A DNA stretch of 64,000 nt, taken from NCBI RefSeq assembly GCF_917563925.1, contig NZ_CAKJTJ010000007.1, positions 62,001 to 126,000 on the forward strand, written 5' to 3'. A program made the translations under genes and the position numbers. This DNA is from Sutcliffiella rhizosphaerae (GTDB lineage Bacteria; Bacillota; Bacilli; Bacillales; Bacillaceae_I). Below the pieces are notes generated by a model that saw nothing but the letters and a program-made list of their open reading frames with translations, was not told the origin of the DNA and did not search any database. This document shows positions 16,061-25,883 of this stretch, in pieces. The first letter of the stretch is position 1, and every line of letters begins with the position of its first letter.

Positions 16061-17071
16061 ATGAATAAAATTAAAGAACAAACATCCTTTTTGTTCAAGT
16101 TCTTACATTGGCCATTAATTGCACGAATTTTAATTTTAATTTTTATAATAAATAGTATATTTGGTGCAATTATTCACACAATCGAACCGGAAGAATTTCC
16201 AAATTGGTTTGATGGATTTTGGTGGACAATTGTTACTACCGCAACACTTGGTTATGGCGACTTTGTACCTGTGACGGTATTAGGCAGATCGATTGCAATT
16301 ATTCTAATTCTTGTAGGTACTGGTTTTGTATCAACATATTTTGTTACATTGGCTGCAAGTGCTATTGCAACGCAAAATAATTACTTGGAGGGTAAAGTGG
16401 ATTATCGTGGTTCAGAGCATATCATCGTTATTGGTTGGAATGAACGAGTTAGAGAGACATTGAGGCAAATTAATTCAATGAGTAGTAAACCCTTATCTAT
16501 GGTACTGATTGATCAGTCTTTACAAAAAAATCCTCTTCATGATCAGAATGTGCACTTTATTAAAGGGAATCCCAGTTATGATCAAACCCTTCTTGCTGCC
16601 AATATAAAGCAGGCTGCCTTTGTAGTCATATCTGCAGATCAAAGCAAAAATGAGGTACAAGCCGATATGAACTCTGTGCTGACATTATTGACAGTAAAAG
16701 GACTGAATTCAGAAGTCTATACCATAGTGGAAATACTTACTTCCCAACAAGTTAAAAATGCTTGGCGTGCAGGAGCAGATGAAGTCGTTCAAACTAACAT
16801 GTTTACAAGCTATGTGATGATAAACAGCATGATGTCAAATGGAATGTCAGAGACACTACTGAATATGCTTGACCAGCTAAAAGGAAGTAAATTAAAATTC
16901 CTTGATGTTGATCATTCTTTAATAGGTGAAACCTTTGAAAAAGTAAGTAACATCCTTTTGCAAGAAAAGACGTTACTCATTGGGATTAAAAGAAGAGGAG
17001 ACACAATGGTCAACCCTCCACTCTTAACTCTAATCCAGAAAGATGATTGCTTATTAGTTATTAGAGACTAA
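16061..17071 (+). CDS. yugO: potassium channel YugO (two-helix pore plus RCK/TrkA domains)
   Basis: 336 aa from the ATG at 16061, one base after the preceding stop; an in-frame ATG at 16043 is an alternative. Two membrane helices (about 18-40 and 80-103) flank a pore loop with the selectivity filter T-L-G-Y-G-D. A RCK domain follows (TrkA-N, H-I-I-V-I-G-W-N-E-R-V-R) and then a TrkA-C-like end. In B. subtilis YugO carries the electrical K+ signalling of biofilms. yugN lies next to it, as there. The stop codons of yugO and convergent yugN overlap. Confidence 0.9.
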   Translation: MNKIKEQTSFLFKFLHWPLIARILILIFIINSIFGAIIHTIEPEEFPNWFDGFWWTIVTTATLGYGDFVPVTVLGRSIAIILILVGTGFVSTYFVTLAASAIATQNNYLEGKVDYRGSEHIIVIGWNERVRETLRQINSMSSKPLSMVLIDQSLQKNPLHDQNVHFIKGNPSYDQTLLAANIKQAAFVVISADQSKNEVQADMNSVLTLLTVKGLNSEVYTIVEILTSQQVKNAWRAGADEVVQTNMFTSYVMINSMMSNGMSETLLNMLDQLKGSKLKFLDVDHSLIGETFEKVSNILLQEKTLLIGIKRRGDTMVNPPLLTLIQKDDCLLVIRD

Positions 17072-17475
17072 TCTGTACCTAATACAGCTTCTAGCTCATG
17101 TACAAGAGTTTGCCCAAGTTCTAAAAATTCTTTTGGAAAAGTTGCATCTGGGTCTTGAGGTTCTGAAAATTGGTTAATGGACGCGCTCCCATTCCCAACA
17201 TGTGCGTGATCGTCAATACCGACCTGATACTTGTGGGATAACAAAAATGGCCGTCCAAGCTCCACTGTAGTTCCCTTAGAATCCAATTGACCGTCAATAG
17301 ATTGAAAAGGAACCCTTAAAAACTGGTATCCAACCTCATCATCTATTTTATAGTCAAAAAAACCGTGATCATAATCCCAGTTTCCACCAATAGTATACCC
17401 AAGTGGTTTAAGCTCTTGCTCTAGTTTATATAGCTGAAACTCAGCGCCCTCTATTTTAGAAGGAATAGGAATCAT
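17068..17475 (-). CDS. yugN: YugN-like family protein
   Basis: 135 aa from an ATG at 17475 with AAAGGAGGGG upstream. The open frame continues upstream for 83 codons, but that extension is translated from the repeat element at 17531 on and is not part of the gene. The protein begins M-I-P-I-P-S and has E-G-A-E-F-Q-L-Y-K-L-E, then G-Y-T-I-G-G-N-W-D-Y-D-H-G-F-F-D-Y-K, matching what I recall of B. subtilis YugN. Function is unknown. It overlaps the convergent yugO stop by 4 bp, so neither has a terminator between. Confidence 0.85.
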   Translation of the reverse strand: MIPIPSKIEGAEFQLYKLEQELKPLGYTIGGNWDYDHGFFDYKIDDEVGYQFLRVPFQSIDGQLDSKGTTVELGRPFLLSHKYQVGIDDHAHVGNGSASINQFSEPQDPDATFPKEFLELGQTLVHELEAVLGTD

Positions 17476-17530
17476 AATAACCCCTCCTTTTATGTGCTTA
17501 GTTTTACCGATAGGGGGCATTTCATGCAAA

Positions 17531-17845
17531 AAAAGAGGCTGGGACAAAACTAAAGAACACAAACAAAAAGACGAACAATTTAATGGCCGACAATAAATAC
17601 CGCTATTGATTTCCGTGCAAGACTTCGCTTTCCGCGGGTGACCCGCAAGCCTCCTCGGCTTCGCCTGCGGGGTCTCACATTGGCCACTTCTCCCGCAGGA
17701 GTCTACGTCTTGCCCTCCAATCAACCGCTAGTGTAATCTAAAAAATAAAAGCATATTTTTATACTAAAAAACCGAACATATTTGATCAATCACAAATAAG
17801 TTCGGTTTTGTCTTAGGCTAAAACATTTTTGTCCCAGCCCCTTTT
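17531..17845. mobile_element. 315-bp MITE-like element with GAGGCTGGGACAAAA ends
   Basis: Terminal inverted repeats: left AAAAGAGGCTGGGACAAAA (17531-17549) and right (17827-17845), 18 of 19 identical. The inside holds a palindromic core at 17600-17730 with arms TTGATT/AATCAA, GCAAGAC/GTCTTGC and CCGCGGG/CCCGC, homologous to the core in the 2076-2293 element. It also carries a terminator (17764-17812). No credible ORF. Ends of this kind are common between Firmicute genes, from memory. It sits between yugN and pgi. Confidence 0.6.
17764..17812. terminator. terminator inside the element, probably used by pgi
   Basis: ACCGAAC and a longer TATTTG arm pair with CAAATA and GTTCGGT, with T-runs on both strands. 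On the minus strand it lies about 50 bases beyond the pgi stop. Confidence 0.7.
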
Positions 17846-17860
17846 TTATAATCGAAACAT

Positions 17861-19210
17861 TTACTTTAAGCGCTTTTCAAGTGCTGCTTTTACTTCTTCA
17901 AACCCGGGCTTTCCTAATAGTGCAAACATGTTTACTTTGTATGCTTCTACTCCAGGTTGGTCGAAAGGATTTACTCCAAGCAGATAACCACTCATCGCAC
18001 ATGCTTTCTCAAAGAAGTAAACTAAGTAACCAAATGTGTAAGCGTCCATTGATGGAATATTTACTACAAGGTTTGGCACTCCTCCATCTGTATGAGCAAG
18101 CATAGTACCTTCATATGCTTTCGTGTTAACGAAGTCAACCGTTTCCCCTGCTAAATAATTTAAACCATCCAAGTCGCTTGCCTCTTCTTCAACAGTTAAC
18201 TCGTGACGTGGAGTTTCCACTTTAATGATGGTTTCAAATAAATCACGACGCCCTTCTTGAACGTACTGTCCAAGTGAGTGAAGATCAGTAGAGAAGTTTG
18301 CGGATGCTGGGAAAATCCCTTTTTGGTCCTTTCCTTCACTTTCACCAAATAATTGCTTCCACCATTCAGAGAAATACTGAAGTCCTGGCTCATAGTTAAT
18401 TAACATTTCAATTGTTTTACCTTTGTTATAAAGGACATTTCTAACTGCAGCATATTGATACGCAGGGTTTTCTTCCAATTCGGATTTAGAAAAGTCACGG
18501 CTTGCTTCAGCTGCACCTTTCATCATAGCTTCGATATCAACACCTGAAACTGCAATTGGTAATAGACCAACAGCTGTAAGAACAGAATAACGGCCCCCAA
18601 CATCGTCCGGAATAATAAAGGACTCATAGCCCTCTTCACTTGCTAATGTTTTCAATGCACCACGAGCTTTATCAGTTGTCGCATAGATTCGCTCTCTTGC
18701 TGCCTCTTTTCCATATTTCTCTTCCAAAAGCTTGCGGAAGATTCTAAATGCAAGAGCTGGTTCAGTCGTTGTACCAGACTTAGAAATAACATTAATGGAG
18801 AAATCTTTTCCATCCAAAAGATCCATTACATCTTTCATATACGTAGAGCTAATGTTGTTTCCTACAAAAATCACCTGTGGAGTTTTACGTTGTTCTTTTG
18901 ATAAAGCATTGTAAAAAGAATGGTTCAACATTTCAATTGCAGCGCGTGCACCAAGATATGAACCTCCAATACCCACTACTAGAAGGATGTCAGAATTATT
19001 TTTAATTTTTGTAGCACTCTCTACAATTCGAGAAAATTCTTCTTTATCATAATCAGTAGGGAGATCAACCCAGCCTAGATAATCGTTTCCTGCACCCGTT
19101 TTTTCATGCAAAGAATGGTGTGCCACTTTAACAGCATCACGTAAATATGTAATTTCATGTTCGCCAAAGAATGATAATGCTTTACTATAATCGAAGCGAA
19201 TATGTGTCAT
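17861..19210 (-). CDS. pgi: glucose-6-phosphate isomerase
   Basis: 449 aa from the ATG at 19210, which has GGAGG at good spacing; an upstream in-frame extension of 13 residues lacks one. PGI signatures are visible: [10 protein letters not shown] (about 72-81), the [11 protein letters not shown] sugar-phosphate segment, and [11 protein letters not shown]. It interconverts glucose-6-phosphate and fructose-6-phosphate in the cytosol. It corresponds to B. subtilis yugL/pgi in position next to yugN. Monocistronic; its 3' region is occupied by the 315-bp repeat element. Confidence 0.96.
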   Translation of the reverse strand: MTHIRFDYSKALSFFGEHEITYLRDAVKVAHHSLHEKTGAGNDYLGWVDLPTDYDKEEFSRIVESATKIKNNSDILLVVGIGGSYLGARAAIEMLNHSFYNALSKEQRKTPQVIFVGNNISSTYMKDVMDLLDGKDFSINVISKSGTTTEPALAFRIFRKLLEEKYGKEAARERIYATTDKARGALKTLASEEGYESFIIPDDVGGRYSVLTAVGLLPIAVSGVDIEAMMKGAAEASRDFSKSELEENPAYQYAAVRNVLYNKGKTIEMLINYEPGLQYFSEWWKQLFGESEGKDQKGIFPASANFSTDLHSLGQYVQEGRRDLFETIIKVETPRHELTVEEEASDLDGLNYLAGETVDFVNTKAYEGTMLAHTDGGVPNLVVNIPSMDAYTFGYLVYFFEKACAMSGYLLGVNPFDQPGVEAYKVNMFALLGKPGFEEVKAALEKRLK

Positions 19211-19367
19211 TTGATAACCTCCAAAATAAACATAATTGCATTTCAACACTCACTTTACAGAATTCGTTCTCATAATTCAAGAGTGACAGCCCCTTGTAAG
19301 CGGATACAATCAGAAATAATATTGTTTCCATAAGAAAACGGCCATACAGTTCTGTATAACCGTTATC

Positions 19368-19622
19368 TCAATTGCCTATTTGGGTTGGATCCATTTCCTC
19401 TTTATCTTTTTTTGTCGCAACAATTCGTATATATTCTCGCGGCTCAAATGGTTGGACGACATTAATCCTGGTCTGCTGATTAGATTCAATGAGCAAGATG
19501 GAGGAATCCTCGTGTTGATAATGCTCCATATAATCCTTTTTATGCTCTGTATTTAACCACCATGCACCTACAAATAAAGTAGAAAATATGGATAGTGCCA
19601 CTGTTGCTTTTCTTTTTACCAT
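19368..19622 (-). CDS. 84-aa protein with N-terminal membrane anchor, unknown
   Basis: From the ATG at 19622 with AGGTGG upstream. Residues 6-20 form one hydrophobic helix after a basic start (V-K-R-K-A-T), followed by a polar tail with E-H-Y-Q-H-E-D and a run of charged residues (K-K-D-K-E-E). It could be a single-pass membrane protein with an outside or inside tail. No family recognised. It is upstream of pgi on the same strand with a 157-bp gap; nothing links it to sugar metabolism. Confidence 0.55.
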   Translation of the reverse strand: MVKRKATVALSIFSTLFVGAWWLNTEHKKDYMEHYQHEDSSILLIESNQQTRINVVQPFEPREYIRIVATKKDKEEMDPTQIGN

Positions 19623-19634
19623 ATCTACCACCAC

Positions 19635-20461
19635 CTATGTATAGCATGGCTAAAAATTCGACATTTTATGCTGATATATATACATTTTGTTATAATTGCT
19701 TCTTGTTTATATATAGCTGGACATTTAGCTTCCAATCTTACCAACGATAACAATGCATGCGGGAATCATTTAGTATATAATTTGAAGTAATACACTTATT
19801 GTCACATTCTGGCGAAACAAATAAGTAAAACAGGCTTTTTCTTGAGGAGAATTTTTGCAACAGGCTATTTTCATAAACTTTGTTGTTTTTATTCTTTAAG
19901 TCTTTTCTAATAACAGACTTAGAGTTATCATTAATCATTTAGTTACTGAGAAAGAAGTGCTAATACATTTTTTATTCTACTCAAGACCATGTTGATTTGT
20001 GCTTTCGATTACATAATCTTCACTTTTCCTTTATTTAATGTGAATATCTTCTTTGATTTAACTGTGACTATAAACGATCGTTTTTGTACGTTATTTTCTT
20101 CTTCACAATTAGTAAAAACTTTCTCTTGAATAATTTTGGTAACGCTTTCTTTATTTAGCTTCTCTTAAAATACGGTCTATAAAGATTCAATTTAATATTT
20201 GTAAATTTTACATAATCCCCATTTTTTTGGTTTAACAAATAGAAAACCTTCAAATTCCCAAGGAAAATAAATTTTTTTTTGGAGCAATTTCTCCTATTTC
20301 TACCTATTTAACATAGAAGCAAAAAAACAGGTATAGCAAGGATGCACACTAGTTTATTTTACGTTATAATCCTATTTAACTTTATTGATGCCTTACATGT
20401 AATGAAAAATCATCCATATGGAATATAAGGTTTCCCAATAGTATCTAAGGAGGTATGTCGT
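19635..20461. other. 830-bp AT-rich intergenic region upstream of mrpA
   Basis: No gene with a ribosome site is visible. A 66-codon minus-strand frame at 19738-19938 lacks one and is not accepted. A possible -10 (TATAAT, 20365-20370) lies 90 bases before mrpA, with no good -35. The rest is AT-rich with no clear repeat or strong hairpin. It may hold an unusually long mrp leader. Confidence 0.5.
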
Positions 20462-22879
20462 TTGACTGTTTTACATTGGGTAACTATTTCGCCTTTTTTG
20501 CTTGCGATATTAGTCCCTTTTCTTTTTAAGTATGCTAAAAGAATACATACAGGTTGGTTTGTATTAATACTTCCTTCTGTAATATTTGCTTATTTCTTGC
20601 AATATCTTTCCATAACATCAATGGGTAATTTCGTTGAACATACTGTAAATTGGGTGCCGTCGTTAGGGATTAACTTCACCGTCTATATAGACGGTTTAAG
20701 TTTACTTTTTCTCTTATTAATATCAGGTATCGGCTCTCTTGTAGTTCTTTACTCTATTTTTTATTTATCAAAAAAAACAGAAAAACTTAATAACTTCTAT
20801 GTTTATCTGCTCATGTTTATGGGAGCCATGCTAGGAGTTGTTATCTCAGATAATTTGATTGTTCTTTATGTATTCTGGGAATTAACGAGTTTAGCTTCGT
20901 CCTTACTTATTAGTTATTGGTTCACTAGGGAAAAATCTACTTACGGTGCCTTAAAATCAATGTTAATCACTGTATTAGGTGGTTTTTCCATGCTAGCTGG
21001 TTTCTCTCTTCTTTATGTGATGACTGGAACATTTAGTATCCGTGAAATCATTGCTAACGTAGATTTAGTAACAGCTAGTTCATTATTTTTACCCGCAATG
21101 ATCTTGATTTTACTTGGTGCCTTTACTAAGTCAGCTCAATTCCCATTTCATATCTGGTTACCAGATGCAATGGAAGCTCCAACTCCTGTAAGTGCATACT
21201 TGCACTCGGCAACAATGGTTAAAGCCGGAATATATTTAGTTGCTCGATTAACACCGGTATTTGGTGGAGCTGCAGAGTGGTTTTGGCTATTAACTGGATT
21301 TGGTTTATTAACATTAATTTGGGGCTCTGTATCCGCAGTACGACAAAAAGATTTAAAGGGGATATTAGCTTTTTCTACTATTAGTCAGCTCGGATTAATT
21401 ATGAGTTTATTAGGTGTTGGATCAGCTGCGGTTCATTACGTTGATAGCCCTGATCCAGCTTATTATGCATTGCCAGTCATGGTGGCAATCTTCCACTTGA
21501 TTAACCATGCAACATTTAAAGGAAGCTTATTCATGGCAGTGGGTATTATTGACCATGAAACTGGTTCTCGGGACATACGAAAACTCGGTGGACTAATGGC
21601 GATTATGCCAATAACGTTTACTGTTTCATTAGTTGGACTAGCTTCAATGGCCGGCCTTCCACCATTTAACGGTTTTTTAAGTAAAGAAATGTTTTTTACG
21701 GCTTTATTACGTTCTCAAGAAATTGGCACATTCAATATGCAAACATTCAGTGTTATCTTGCCGATTGTTGCTTGGATAGCAAGCATCTTTACATTCTTAT
21801 ATTGCTTAATTATGTTCACCAAAACATTTTTAGGGAAATTTAAACCCGAGAACTTTAAAGTAAAAGTTCATGAAGCACCAATTGGAATGTTAATCAGTCC
21901 GATAATTCTAGCTTCCCTAGTAATTATTTTTGGATTGTTTCCAAATAATCTTTCATACTCACTTATTGAACCTGCAATGCGCTCCATCTTACCGATGGTA
22001 CTTGAACCAGGTGATATGTTTGAAGTTAATATTTCAATGTGGCACGGCTTTAATATGGAGCTTTTGATGACCATTGGTGTTGTCGCAATAGCAACCTTAC
22101 TCTATCTACTAATGAAAAAATGGGCAAAAACGAGATTCTATTTAGGTGAACGGGATTTACTTAACTGGTTTTATGATAGTTCTTTAGATGGTGTCATTAA
22201 AGGTTCTAAAGCAGTGACTCGTTTCCAAATGACAGGACTACTACGAGATTATTTTGCTTATATGATTATCTTTATGATTATTCTATTTACATATACCATG
22301 TATAGCTATGATGCATTTGCAATCGATACAACAAATGTCTCATATATTGACCCATATATGTGGTTAATATTCGGTATGCTGACTCTTGCTACATTAAGTG
22401 TGCCATTTATCCATAACAGAATGACTATCGTAATTGTAGTAGGTGTGATTGGGTTCTTACTAGCTCTTGTATTTGTTGTGTTTAGAGCACCAGACCTTGC
22501 ATTAACACAATTGTTAATTGAAACCGTTACAGTTTGTTTATTTATGATTGTTTTCTACCATTTACCAGAGTTGAGAAAAGAAAAAGCTAAAACTAGATTT
22601 AACTTTATAAATTTAATCATTTCAGCTGCTGTTGGTATTCTAATTACAGCCCTTTCCTTGAGTTCTTTAGCTTTAGGAAACAAAGCAGGAATGGAATCTA
22701 TCTCTCAATATTATATTGAGAATTCTAAAACCCTTGCCGGTGGGTACAACATGGTTAACGTTATTTTAGTAGACTTCCGTGGTCTTGATACGATGCTAGA
22801 AGCCCTGGTATTAGGTATTGCTGCTTTAGGTATTGTTGTCTTAATAAAATTACGTATGACAGGGAGGGAAGATGTGTGA
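20462..22879 (+). CDS. mrpA: Na+/H+ antiporter subunit A
   Basis: 805 aa, the usual length. The start is TTG, with AAGGAGG eight bases upstream; the nearby ATG is out of frame. The N-terminal two thirds is a NuoL/ND5-like proton-pumping module (W-E-L-T-S-L-A-S-S-L-L near 140, H-S-A-T-M-V-K-A-G near 255). The C-terminal part matches the MrpA/MbhD-E domain (F-R-A-P-D-L-A-L-T-Q-L-L-I-E). It forms the membrane complex with the next six products. The complex exports Na+ for alkali and salt resistance, and in Bacillus also affects sporulation. Confidence 0.97.
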   Translation: MTVLHWVTISPFLLAILVPFLFKYAKRIHTGWFVLILPSVIFAYFLQYLSITSMGNFVEHTVNWVPSLGINFTVYIDGLSLLFLLLISGIGSLVVLYSIFYLSKKTEKLNNFYVYLLMFMGAMLGVVISDNLIVLYVFWELTSLASSLLISYWFTREKSTYGALKSMLITVLGGFSMLAGFSLLYVMTGTFSIREIIANVDLVTASSLFLPAMILILLGAFTKSAQFPFHIWLPDAMEAPTPVSAYLHSATMVKAGIYLVARLTPVFGGAAEWFWLLTGFGLLTLIWGSVSAVRQKDLKGILAFSTISQLGLIMSLLGVGSAAVHYVDSPDPAYYALPVMVAIFHLINHATFKGSLFMAVGIIDHETGSRDIRKLGGLMAIMPITFTVSLVGLASMAGLPPFNGFLSKEMFFTALLRSQEIGTFNMQTFSVILPIVAWIASIFTFLYCLIMFTKTFLGKFKPENFKVKVHEAPIGMLISPIILASLVIIFGLFPNNLSYSLIEPAMRSILPMVLEPGDMFEVNISMWHGFNMELLMTIGVVAIATLLYLLMKKWAKTRFYLGERDLLNWFYDSSLDGVIKGSKAVTRFQMTGLLRDYFAYMIIFMIILFTYTMYSYDAFAIDTTNVSYIDPYMWLIFGMLTLATLSVPFIHNRMTIVIVVGVIGFLLALVFVVFRAPDLALTQLLIETVTVCLFMIVFYHLPELRKEKAKTRFNFINLIISAAVGILITALSLSSLALGNKAGMESISQYYIENSKTLAGGYNMVNVILVDFRGLDTMLEALVLGIAALGIVVLIKLRMTGREDV

Positions 22880-23310
22880 GAAATATGAAAACAAATGATG
22901 TATTGCTTCAAACCAAAACACGTGTTGTTGTCTTTATTATCCTAATCTTCTCTGTATACCTTTTTTTAGCGGGTCATAATAGTCCTGGTGGAGGCTTTAT
23001 CGGTGGATTAATGACAGCTAGCGCATTAATACTAATGTATCTAGTGTTTGATGTAAAAAGCATAAGAAAAATGGTAAGTATCAATTTTGAAGCATTTATT
23101 GGGATTGGTTTAATTATTACCATTGTTACAGGATTAATTGGTGTATTGAATGGTGAAGCATATCTAACTCAGTACTTTGACTATTTCCAACTACCTATTC
23201 TTGGAAAAACGGAGTTATCAACAGCCGTTCTATTCGATCTGGGTATTTATTTCGTTGTTGTCAGCATCGCACTCACCATTATATTAGTTATTGCGGAGGA
23301 TGATGCGTAA
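22876..23310 (+). CDS. mrpB: Na+/H+ antiporter subunit B
   Basis: 144 aa with four membrane helices and the MrpB motif A-G-H-N-S-P-G-G-G-F-I-G-G-L (about 31-44). The start is GTG overlapping the mrpA stop (GTGA), with GGGAGG eight bases upstream; a downstream ATG would be too far from that site. Coupled translation with mrpA is likely. It is a structural part of the Mrp complex and is required for Na+ transport in characterised systems. Confidence 0.95.
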   Translation: MRNMKTNDVLLQTKTRVVVFIILIFSVYLFLAGHNSPGGGFIGGLMTASALILMYLVFDVKSIRKMVSINFEAFIGIGLIITIVTGLIGVLNGEAYLTQYFDYFQLPILGKTELSTAVLFDLGIYFVVVSIALTIILVIAEDDA

Positions 23311-23648
23311 TGGAAATATTAATGTCCATCACAGTCGGTGTCTTCTTTATGGTAGGTACCTATTTACTTCTATCAAAAAGCTTATTAAAAGTAATAGTTT
23401 CTTTGATACTACTTTCACATGGGGCACATTTGCTATTGTTGACCATGGCAGGATTACAAAGAGGAGCTTCTCCATTATTAAGTCTTGAAGCAGATTCCTA
23501 TACGGACCCATTGCCTCAAGCATTAATTTTAACTGCTATTGTCATTAGTTTTGGGGTCACTTCATTCTTGCTTGTGTTGGCTTATCGTACATATAAGGAA
23601 CATAAGACAGATGATTTAGAGCAATTAAGGGGTTCTGCCGATGAATAA
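23310..23648 (+). CDS. mrpC: Na+/H+ antiporter subunit C
   Basis: 112 aa, three membrane helices, NuoK-like. The A-H-L-L-L-L-T-M-A-G segment and D-P-L-P-Q-A-L-I-L-T-A-I-V-I segment with the conserved acidic and proline residues mark the family. Its ATG overlaps the mrpB stop by one base (TAATG). It lies between mrpB and mrpD as in all group 1 Mrp operons. Confidence 0.95.
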   Translation: MEILMSITVGVFFMVGTYLLLSKSLLKVIVSLILLSHGAHLLLLTMAGLQRGASPLLSLEADSYTDPLPQALILTAIVISFGVTSFLLVLAYRTYKEHKTDDLEQLRGSADE

Positions 23649-25122
23649 TTTGATTATTTTACCGATAATAATTCCATTTTTAATTGGAGCTATTTTAATA
23701 ATATTTGCAAAAAAAACCCATATCCAACGTTTTATAAGTGCCCTAGCTTCGATAAGTATGTTAGCCATTTCAATCTATCTTGCAATAATTGTTTATCAAA
23801 ATGGAATCATCGTACTAGAGCTTGGAAACTGGACAGCACCATTTGGTATTGTATTGGTGGCAGATATGTTCGCGACGATGATGGTCATATTATCAAGTAT
23901 CGTTGGTTTAGTTTGTTTATTCTTTGCTTTCCAAACATTTTCACTTGAGCGGGAAAAAGCATATTTTTACCCATTTTATTTTTTCTTATTAGTAGGTGTA
24001 AATGGTGCCTTTTTAACAGGTGACCTCTTCAACCTATTCGTATTCTTTGAAGTAATGTTAATTTCTTCTTATATTTTAATCGTTCATGGTGGAACAAAGT
24101 ATCAATTACGAGAGTCATTTAAATATGTCGTAATAAATGTATTTGCATCGATTTTGTTCTTAGTTGGTGTAGCATATATCTATTCTGTAACAGGTACGCT
24201 AAATATGGCGGATTTAGCAGTTAAGGTAAGAGAATTAGAACAAGTCGGTGTACTGAATGTCACTGCGGTTATCTTTCTAGTTGTATTTGCAATGAAAGGT
24301 GGTTTATTCCCGCTATATTTTTGGCTACCACGTTCTTATTTCGGACCTCCCGCTGCGATTGCAGCACTATTTGGAGCTCTACTAACAAAAGTTGGAATTT
24401 ATGCTATCATGCGAACGTTCACTTTAATTTTTATTCATGACATTAATTTTACTCATACCCTTATTTTAATCTTAGCCGGTTTCACGATGTTCTTTGGGGT
24501 ATTAGGAGCTGTTTCTCAATTTGATTTCAAACGTATTCTGTCTTATCACATTATTAGCCAGGTAGGATACATGGTAATGGGATTAGGTATTTTTACGCCA
24601 TTAGCTATTGCAGGTGCGATTTATTATATTGCTCACCATATTATAGTTAAAGCTGCCCTCTTCTTATTCGCTGGTGCTACAGAAAAAATCACTGGCACCA
24701 CGGACTTAAAGAAAATGGGCGGTTTGTTAAAAACACATCCATATCTATCGTGGCTTTTCTTTATTTCAGCAATTTCTCTAGCAGGGATTCCACCTTTAAG
24801 TGGGTTCTTCAGTAAATTTGCCTTAATCTTAGCTGCATTCTTACAAGAGAACTACATAATAGCAGGAGTTGCATTAATTGTAGGGTTACTAACGTTGTTC
24901 TCCATGATGAAAATCTTTATGTATGCGTTCTGGGGAAATCAAAAGCATACAGAAGAACAAGCACAAATTAACATTGGTAAACTGTTAATTCCCATCATTC
25001 CACTTGTTGCTTTAACGATTGGATTAGGATTTTTAGCAGAACCAATTTTCCAATATTCACTTCAAATTGCTGAACAATTATTAGACCCAACCATTTATAT
25101 CGATTCTGTTCTTAAGGAGTAG
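23641..25122 (+). CDS. mrpD: Na+/H+ antiporter subunit D
   Basis: 493 aa, about 14 membrane helices, NuoN/NuoM-like. Key segments: F-V-F-F-E-V-M-L-I-S-S-Y with the conserved Glu (about 135), M-K-G-G-L-F-P-L-Y-F-W-L-P (about 218-230), and Y-H-I-I-S-Q-V-G-Y-M. It probably carries one of the ion paths of the complex. It overlaps mrpC by 8 bp. Confidence 0.96.
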   Translation: MNNLIILPIIIPFLIGAILIIFAKKTHIQRFISALASISMLAISIYLAIIVYQNGIIVLELGNWTAPFGIVLVADMFATMMVILSSIVGLVCLFFAFQTFSLEREKAYFYPFYFFLLVGVNGAFLTGDLFNLFVFFEVMLISSYILIVHGGTKYQLRESFKYVVINVFASILFLVGVAYIYSVTGTLNMADLAVKVRELEQVGVLNVTAVIFLVVFAMKGGLFPLYFWLPRSYFGPPAAIAALFGALLTKVGIYAIMRTFTLIFIHDINFTHTLILILAGFTMFFGVLGAVSQFDFKRILSYHIISQVGYMVMGLGIFTPLAIAGAIYYIAHHIIVKAALFLFAGATEKITGTTDLKKMGGLLKTHPYLSWLFFISAISLAGIPPLSGFFSKFALILAAFLQENYIIAGVALIVGLLTLFSMMKIFMYAFWGNQKHTEEQAQINIGKLLIPIIPLVALTIGLGFLAEPIFQYSLQIAEQLLDPTIYIDSVLKE

Positions 25123-25127
25123 TTGCT

Positions 25128-25607
25128 ATGGCTTATCAAATTTTTATTAATCTTGTCATTGCATTTGCATGGATGCTTTTTTCAAATAGCCCTGTTGGTT
25201 TCAATAATTTTTTAGTTGGTTATGTTATCGGAATTCTCATCCTATTGTTTTTCCGTCGATTTTTAAGATCCGACTTTTATATGCGTCGAGTTTGGGCAAG
25301 TATGAAGTTAGCATTTTTATTTATTATGGAACTTATCAAAGCGAATATCGATGTGTTACGGGTTGTTTTAAAGCCTAAACTTGATAATAAACCTGGTATT
25401 GTAGCAGTACCTACAAAATTAACGACAGATTGGGAAATAACGCTTTTAGCAGCGTTAATCTCACTTACCCCCGGTACTCTATCTATGGATTTTTCTAAAG
25501 ACGGAAAGCATATTTATGTACATGCCTTAGATATTTCAAATAAAGAACAAATGATCCGTGATATTCAAGAATCTTTTGAACGCGCCATTATGGAGGTGAC
25601 TCGATAA
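25128..25607 (+). CDS. mrpE: Na+/H+ antiporter subunit E
   Basis: 159 aa with two to three N-terminal membrane helices and a cytoplasmic C-terminal domain. The L-I-S-L-T-P-G-T-L-S-M-D motif (about 110-121) is diagnostic of MrpE. It starts five bases after mrpD with AAGGAG in the mrpD end. Confidence 0.95.
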   Translation: MAYQIFINLVIAFAWMLFSNSPVGFNNFLVGYVIGILILLFFRRFLRSDFYMRRVWASMKLAFLFIMELIKANIDVLRVVLKPKLDNKPGIVAVPTKLTTDWEITLLAALISLTPGTLSMDFSKDGKHIYVHALDISNKEQMIRDIQESFERAIMEVTR

Positions 25608-25883
25608 ATGTTTGAAACCATTTTATTTGTCGCCCTCATTATGATATCTATCGCTTTATTCATCTGCTTCGTTCGCACGATAATTGGGCCTACGACATCT
25701 GATCGTATTGTAGCACTGGATACATTCGGAATAACATTAATTGGATTCATCGGGATAATTATGATGTTACAAGAAACTCTGGCATATACAGAAGTAATTC
25801 TTGTTATAAGTATCTTAGCGTTTGTCGGGACAGTAGCGATGTCAAAATTCATTGAGAGAGGTGTAATTATTGACCGCGATTGA
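25608..25883 (+). CDS. mrpF: Na+/H+ antiporter subunit F
   Basis: 91 aa, three membrane helices. The conserved R-T-I-I-G-P-T-T-S-D-R-I-V-A-L-D stretch (about 23-38) identifies MrpF. It starts at the base after the mrpE stop; its ribosome site GGAGGTG lies in the mrpE end. Confidence 0.95.
   Translation: MFETILFVALIMISIALFICFVRTIIGPTTSDRIVALDTFGITLIGFIGIIMMLQETLAYTEVILVISILAFVGTVAMSKFIERGVIIDRD

Noticed and set aside
17476-17724. 83-codon N-terminal extension of the yugN frame
   Set aside because: It is translated from the repeat element and lies upstream of a strong ribosome site and ATG at 17475.
19738-19938. 66-codon minus-strand frame
   Set aside because: No ribosome site, AT-driven composition, no domain.
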